This document shows, in pieces, positions 60,926-64,000 of a stretch of DNA of 64,000 nucleotides; within the stretch, counting starts at the first letter, position 1; each line of letters begins with the position of its first letter. The notes beneath the pieces are model-generated. The model searched no databases and was not told where the DNA came from. It worked only from the letters and a program-made list of their open reading frames with translations. The DNA is taken from the NCBI RefSeq assembly GCF_014202755.1, contig NZ_JACHHK010000004.1, positions 124,001 through 188,000 on the forward strand. The letters run 5' to 3'. Source of the stretch: Catenisphaera adipataccumulans. GTDB taxonomy: Bacteria > Bacillota_I > Bacilli_A > Erysipelotrichales > Erysipelotrichaceae. A program made the translations under genes and the position numbers.

Positions 60926-62182
60926 ATGGATGTATTAATGAATATTGTCCAAACTTTATTGGGCATGGGAGCAACGGCGTTATTGCCGATCATGATTTTA
61001 ATTTTAGGCTTGGTCTTCCGTATGAAATTCGGAGACGCATTAAAAGCTGGTTTACTAGTTGGTATTGGTTTCAACGGATTAGGTTTGGTAATCAATTTAT
61101 TGTTTACGACGATTCAGCCGGCGATTGATTACTATTCTGCATTGGGACACGGTTATACAGTAACAGATATGGGATGGGCAGCCGTCGGTGCGGCTTCTTG
61201 GTCGGTTCCATTTGCACCGTTAGTAGTTCCTGTTATTTTTTTGATCAACGTTATCATGATTCGCTTAAAAAAGACAAATGTCATGAATGTTGATATCTGG
61301 AATTTCATCCATATGTTGATTCCAGGTGCGCTGGCATATGCATTGTTCGATAACATGTTAATTGGTATCGTTGTTACTTTGATTATGGCAATCATTGCCA
61401 TCAAGTTTGGTGAACATGTTGCACCGGCTTGGCAGGATTACTACGGTCTAGAGGGTACTACTTGTACAACTGCATCTTATATCATGATGTATCCAATCTT
61501 TGAATTGTTGGATAAATTGTATGATAAGATACCAGGATTGAACAAAGCAAATATTAATGTTGATCAATTATCTCAGAAATTGGGTGTTTTCGGAGAATCT
61601 TCTTTTATCGGTGTTGTTGTTGGAATTATTTTAGCATTGCTGACAAAACAGGATATTACTGGTATTTTCCAGATGGCGATTGGTTTTGCATCGGTATTGG
61701 TTTTAATTCCACGCATGGTTGCCGTCATGATGGAAGGTATCACGCCGATCGGCGGTGCTGCCAACGAATTTATGTCGAAGTGGGTCGGTGAGGATGATAC
61801 TTTGCTGATTGGTATGGATGTTTGCTTAGGATTAGGTGATCCGACTTGTATCGTTGTTACAGCAATCATGATTCCATATACAATTCTTTGTGCCTTTATT
61901 ATTCCAAATATGAGTTACTTCCCGGTTGGTATTCTGTCTGTTGTATGCTATACCGTTGTCATGCCGACTTTGGCTCACCGAGGAAACTTTGTTCGTACCA
62001 TTATCTCTTGTATCCTCATGATTACTTTTATTGCTTGGGCAACGAATGTCTTTGCTCCGGAAGCAACTATGATGGTTTCGACAACCGGATTGAAAGTCGA
62101 TGGCATGGTAACCGACTCGTTCTTTGGTTACAACTTGATGAACGTATTGCTTGAAGTCATTCACCGTGTATTCATGATGTAA
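60926..62182 (+). CDS. gatC: PTS system galactitol-type EIIC
   Basis: EIIC is the membrane channel of the PTS. The 418-residue protein has about ten hydrophobic segments and the galactitol-family features: LMNIVQTLLGMGATALLPIMI at the start, EHVAPAWQDYYGLEGTT in the middle and MMEGITPIGGAANEFM later. It sits between EIIB and EIIA. The imported polyol is unknown; galactitol is one candidate. Confidence 0.92.
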   Translation: MDVLMNIVQTLLGMGATALLPIMILILGLVFRMKFGDALKAGLLVGIGFNGLGLVINLLFTTIQPAIDYYSALGHGYTVTDMGWAAVGAASWSVPFAPLVVPVIFLINVIMIRLKKTNVMNVDIWNFIHMLIPGALAYALFDNMLIGIVVTLIMAIIAIKFGEHVAPAWQDYYGLEGTTCTTASYIMMYPIFELLDKLYDKIPGLNKANINVDQLSQKLGVFGESSFIGVVVGIILALLTKQDITGIFQMAIGFASVLVLIPRMVAVMMEGITPIGGAANEFMSKWVGEDDTLLIGMDVCLGLGDPTCIVVTAIMIPYTILCAFIIPNMSYFPVGILSVVCYTVVMPTLAHRGNFVRTIISCILMITFIAWATNVFAPEATMMVSTTGLKVDGMVTDSFFGYNLMNVLLEVIHRVFMM

Positions 62183-62206
62183 TGATGTTTGGAAGGATGT
62201 GAGCCA

Positions 62207-62665
62207 ATGAGCCAGATGAAATATTTTGCCATTGAGGGACATGCAAAAAGTGATTTTGAAGCTATTTCTCTTTGCGCACAGAAATTAAAAAAAGAAGGGT
62301 ATGTAACCGATCAGTTTGAAAGCAACTGCATCAATCGAGAAAAGCAATATCCTACTGGTCTGCCGACCGTTGTTCCGGTCGCAATGCCACATTCAGAAGC
62401 GTCAGGAGTAATTGATAATGCAATCTGCATGCTGAAGCTGGATCAACCAGTAGATTTCCGACGCATGGATGATGAAACGCAGCTGATCAATGCAAAAATG
62501 GTATTTAATTTGGCACTGAAAGATACAAGCCATATGTCTGTCCTGCAACATTTAATGGGATTATTTGCCGATACAAATAAAATGGAGGACATTTATAATA
62601 CTGACGTTGAAGATTTACCACGTAAATTAGAGGCTTACATCAATCAAGGTGAACAAGCAGATTAG
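62207..62665 (+). CDS. gatA: PTS EIIA, fructose/galactitol type
   Basis: EIIA takes phosphate from HPr and gives it to EIIB. The 152-residue protein has the phospho-histidine in VPVAMPHSEASGV. The ATG at 62207 follows GGAAGG; a TTG at 62189 is less likely. The order EIIB-EIIC-EIIA is complete here, with the EIIA last. A hairpin follows. Confidence 0.9.
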   Translation: MSQMKYFAIEGHAKSDFEAISLCAQKLKKEGYVTDQFESNCINREKQYPTGLPTVVPVAMPHSEASGVIDNAICMLKLDQPVDFRRMDDETQLINAKMVFNLALKDTSHMSVLQHLMGLFADTNKMEDIYNTDVEDLPRKLEAYINQGEQAD

Positions 62666-62679
62666 AAATAGATTGTAGG

Positions 62680-62700
62680 AGCCACAGCTGAATTGTGGCT
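62680..62700 (+). terminator. Hairpin after EIIA, possible partial terminator
   Basis: AGCCACA (62680-62686) pairs with TGTGGCT (62694-62700), but the following sequence (TCTGCTTATT) is a poor U run, so it may only trim or stabilise the message. Confidence 0.5.
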
Positions 62701-62725
62701 TCTGCTTATTATAAGGAGCGTATAT

Positions 62726-63322
62726 ATGTCTTTAAAGAAAATAGAATGTCGTTATACGAATAGTGAAGCAATTATTCAAGAATACATTCAAACAACAAAT
62801 AAACAGAATGATATTCCTATCATTAGTGTAATGATATTAGGAATTCTAATTGGAATTCGCGGCATGTATGCGAACCCGAATTCTGCAACAAACTATGTGT
62901 GGTTTGGTATTGCAGCCTTGATGGCTTTTAGTGAGTTGTTTTCGACGAAGTCGCGTATTGCGAAACGGCAAATGAATCGATATCAAAAAAAATATGGCCG
63001 CATTAATAATAAGGTTGAAGTGACTTTGGGTGATAAAGTATATTATTCGATAGATGGTCACAGTATTAGTTACAAATGGCGATCGATTATTGGTGTGAAT
63101 GAAACGGAAAATTTATTAATTTTATCGTATCCAAGTGAAATGATTCCTCTAAAAAAAGCAGGAATCCGTAATGTAGAGATCGATCAAGTTCGTGCTTTTA
63201 TCAAGGATCATATCGCACAGGATAAAGAACTGATGGAAGAAGAAAAAGTGAACAGGAAATCGGTCCGAAAACAAATTCGTAAAGAAAAAAGAATGAACAG
63301 AATGAAACAAGAGAAAAGGTGA
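62726..63322 (+). CDS. YcxB-like membrane protein, function unknown
   Basis: The 198-residue protein has two likely membrane segments near the N-terminus (about residues 28-45 and 55-75), then a soluble domain with VYYSIDGHSISYKWRSIIGVNE and LLILSYPSEMIPLKKAGI, which matches the YcxB-like C-terminal domain pattern. The last 30 residues are very basic (RKSVRKQIRKEKRM). A GGAG site precedes ATG 62726. Its presence in a PTS operon is unexplained. Confidence 0.65.
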   Translation: MSLKKIECRYTNSEAIIQEYIQTTNKQNDIPIISVMILGILIGIRGMYANPNSATNYVWFGIAALMAFSELFSTKSRIAKRQMNRYQKKYGRINNKVEVTLGDKVYYSIDGHSISYKWRSIIGVNETENLLILSYPSEMIPLKKAGIRNVEIDQVRAFIKDHIAQDKELMEEEKVNRKSVRKQIRKEKRMNRMKQEKR

Positions 63323-63326
63323 GAAT

Positions 63327-64000
63327 ATGAAAATAGATGTAAATAAGATTCGTGCACTCTGTGATCCAGAAAAGAATCAGAAAATTGAGGTTGATGATTT
63401 GATCATTGAGCGCGGTGCACTTCAAAAATTACCTCAAGTTCTGAAGGAAAGGTATCCGCAATATAAAAATATTGTGATGATCTGTGATCAAAATACGTAT
63501 AAAGCTGCTGGCCAAAAAGTTGAAAAATTACTGCCAGATGTACATACGATTATCTTAGATCCGACGAATTTACATGCGGATGAGCACGGTGTTGGGTTAG
63601 CGGAAGATGGATTGAAGCAGTATCCGGACGTAGATTTCATGATTGCATGCGGTTCTGGCACAGTCCATGATATTACACGCTATCATGCTTATAATAAGAA
63701 GATCAACTTCTTATCAATCCCGACCGCAGCATCAGTTGATGGCTTTGTATCGACTATGGCAGCGATGACGTGGAAAGGTATGAAAAAGACGTTTACTGCC
63801 GTAAGTCCGATCTTTGTTTTAGCAGATACAGATATCTTTGCCAATGCGCCGAAACGTCTGACAGCCAGCGGAGTCGGTGATTTATTAGGAAAGTATACAG
63901 CACTTTGTGATTGGCGCATTGCTTCAGCAGTGACGGGGGAATACATCAGCTGGCCGATCGTAAACTGGGAATATGAGATCTTACAAGATCTGGTGAACAA
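63327..64000 (+). CDS. sn-Glycerol-1-phosphate dehydrogenase-like protein, 3' end outside window
   Basis: The visible 224 residues (from ATG 63327, 4 bp after the previous stop) match the AraM/EgsA family of NAD(P)-dependent glycerol-1-phosphate dehydrogenases. Features are VDDLIIERGALQKLPQVL, the NAD loop ACGSGTVHDITRY, PTAASVDGFVSTMAAMT and a metal-ligand SGVGDLLGKYTAL (Asp). In Bacillus AraM makes G1P from DHAP. Here it could connect DHAP from the aldolase to another product, or act on a polyol. The C-terminal metal ligands are beyond the window. Confidence 0.85.
   Translation, partial: MKIDVNKIRALCDPEKNQKIEVDDLIIERGALQKLPQVLKERYPQYKNIVMICDQNTYKAAGQKVEKLLPDVHTIILDPTNLHADEHGVGLAEDGLKQYPDVDFMIACGSGTVHDITRYHAYNKKINFLSIPTAASVDGFVSTMAAMTWKGMKKTFTAVSPIFVLADTDIFANAPKRLTASGVGDLLGKYTALCDWRIASAVTGEYISWPIVNWEYEILQDLVN

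Overview
The window reads as chromosomal DNA of a low-to-medium G+C, Gram-positive gut-type anaerobe (Bacillota). Signs are a hisS-aspS operon behind a T-box leader, Spx, ScpA/ScpB, a type III glutamine synthetase, pyruvate phosphate dikinase, an LtaS-like phosphoglycerol transferase and a complete acetyl-CoA to butyrate pathway ending in a butyryl-CoA:acetate CoA-transferase. An Erysipelotrichia-like or related lineage is my best guess, but no rRNA is present to confirm it. No tRNA, rRNA, CRISPR array or insertion sequence was seen.

Layout. 1-1.8 kb: 3' end of infB and rbfA. 1.9-9.5 kb: butyrate locus thl, then acyl-CoA dehydrogenase-etfB-etfA-hbd-crt-CoA transferase. 9.56-14.9 kb: a PLP-dependent aldolase converging on a leftward operon of amidase-fold protein, NUDIX hydrolase, ATP-grasp enzyme, esterase and metallophosphoesterase. 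14.9-20.4 kb: scpA-scpB-rluB-rsmE-mtaB-murE, tightly packed. 20.4-28.6 kb: rpsU, phoH, yebC, T-box-hisS-aspS, an NSS transporter, a structured RNA that is probably 6S RNA, an HD hydrolase and a nitroreductase. 28.6-36.3 kb: rpmB, mraY-murD-uppP, gldA, trpS, spx and an LtaS-like protein. 36.5-40.4 kb: ppdK and a MalY/PatB-type lyase.

40.4-54.8 kb is a nitrogen-assimilation region. A leftward operon glnN(GSIII)-asnB-gltB-gltD has a leader attenuator. Divergent from it runs a chain of overlapping genes: a short type I glutamine synthetase, an ANTAR-domain RNA-binding regulator with a degenerate receiver, a YbaK-like deacylase, a GH13 glycosidase and an MDR-family oxidoreductase. The regulator next to the attenuator suggests a local antitermination circuit.

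From about 54.9 kb the DNA looks more AT-rich and accessory: a LEM3-like GIY-YIG protein, a decayed exonuclease/BRCT gene, then a PRD/PTS-domain regulator facing a polyol-type operon. That operon encodes a class II aldolase, a zinc alcohol dehydrogenase, galactitol-type PTS EIIB, EIIC and EIIA, a YcxB-like membrane protein, and an sn-glycerol-1-phosphate dehydrogenase-like protein cut by the window end.

The most interesting items are the GS/ANTAR/attenuator arrangement, the T-box whose specifier region holds overlapping Asp and His codons in front of hisS-aspS, an amidase-fold protein that has lost its metal ligands, an Spx with a four-cysteine tail, and the unusual polyol operon.
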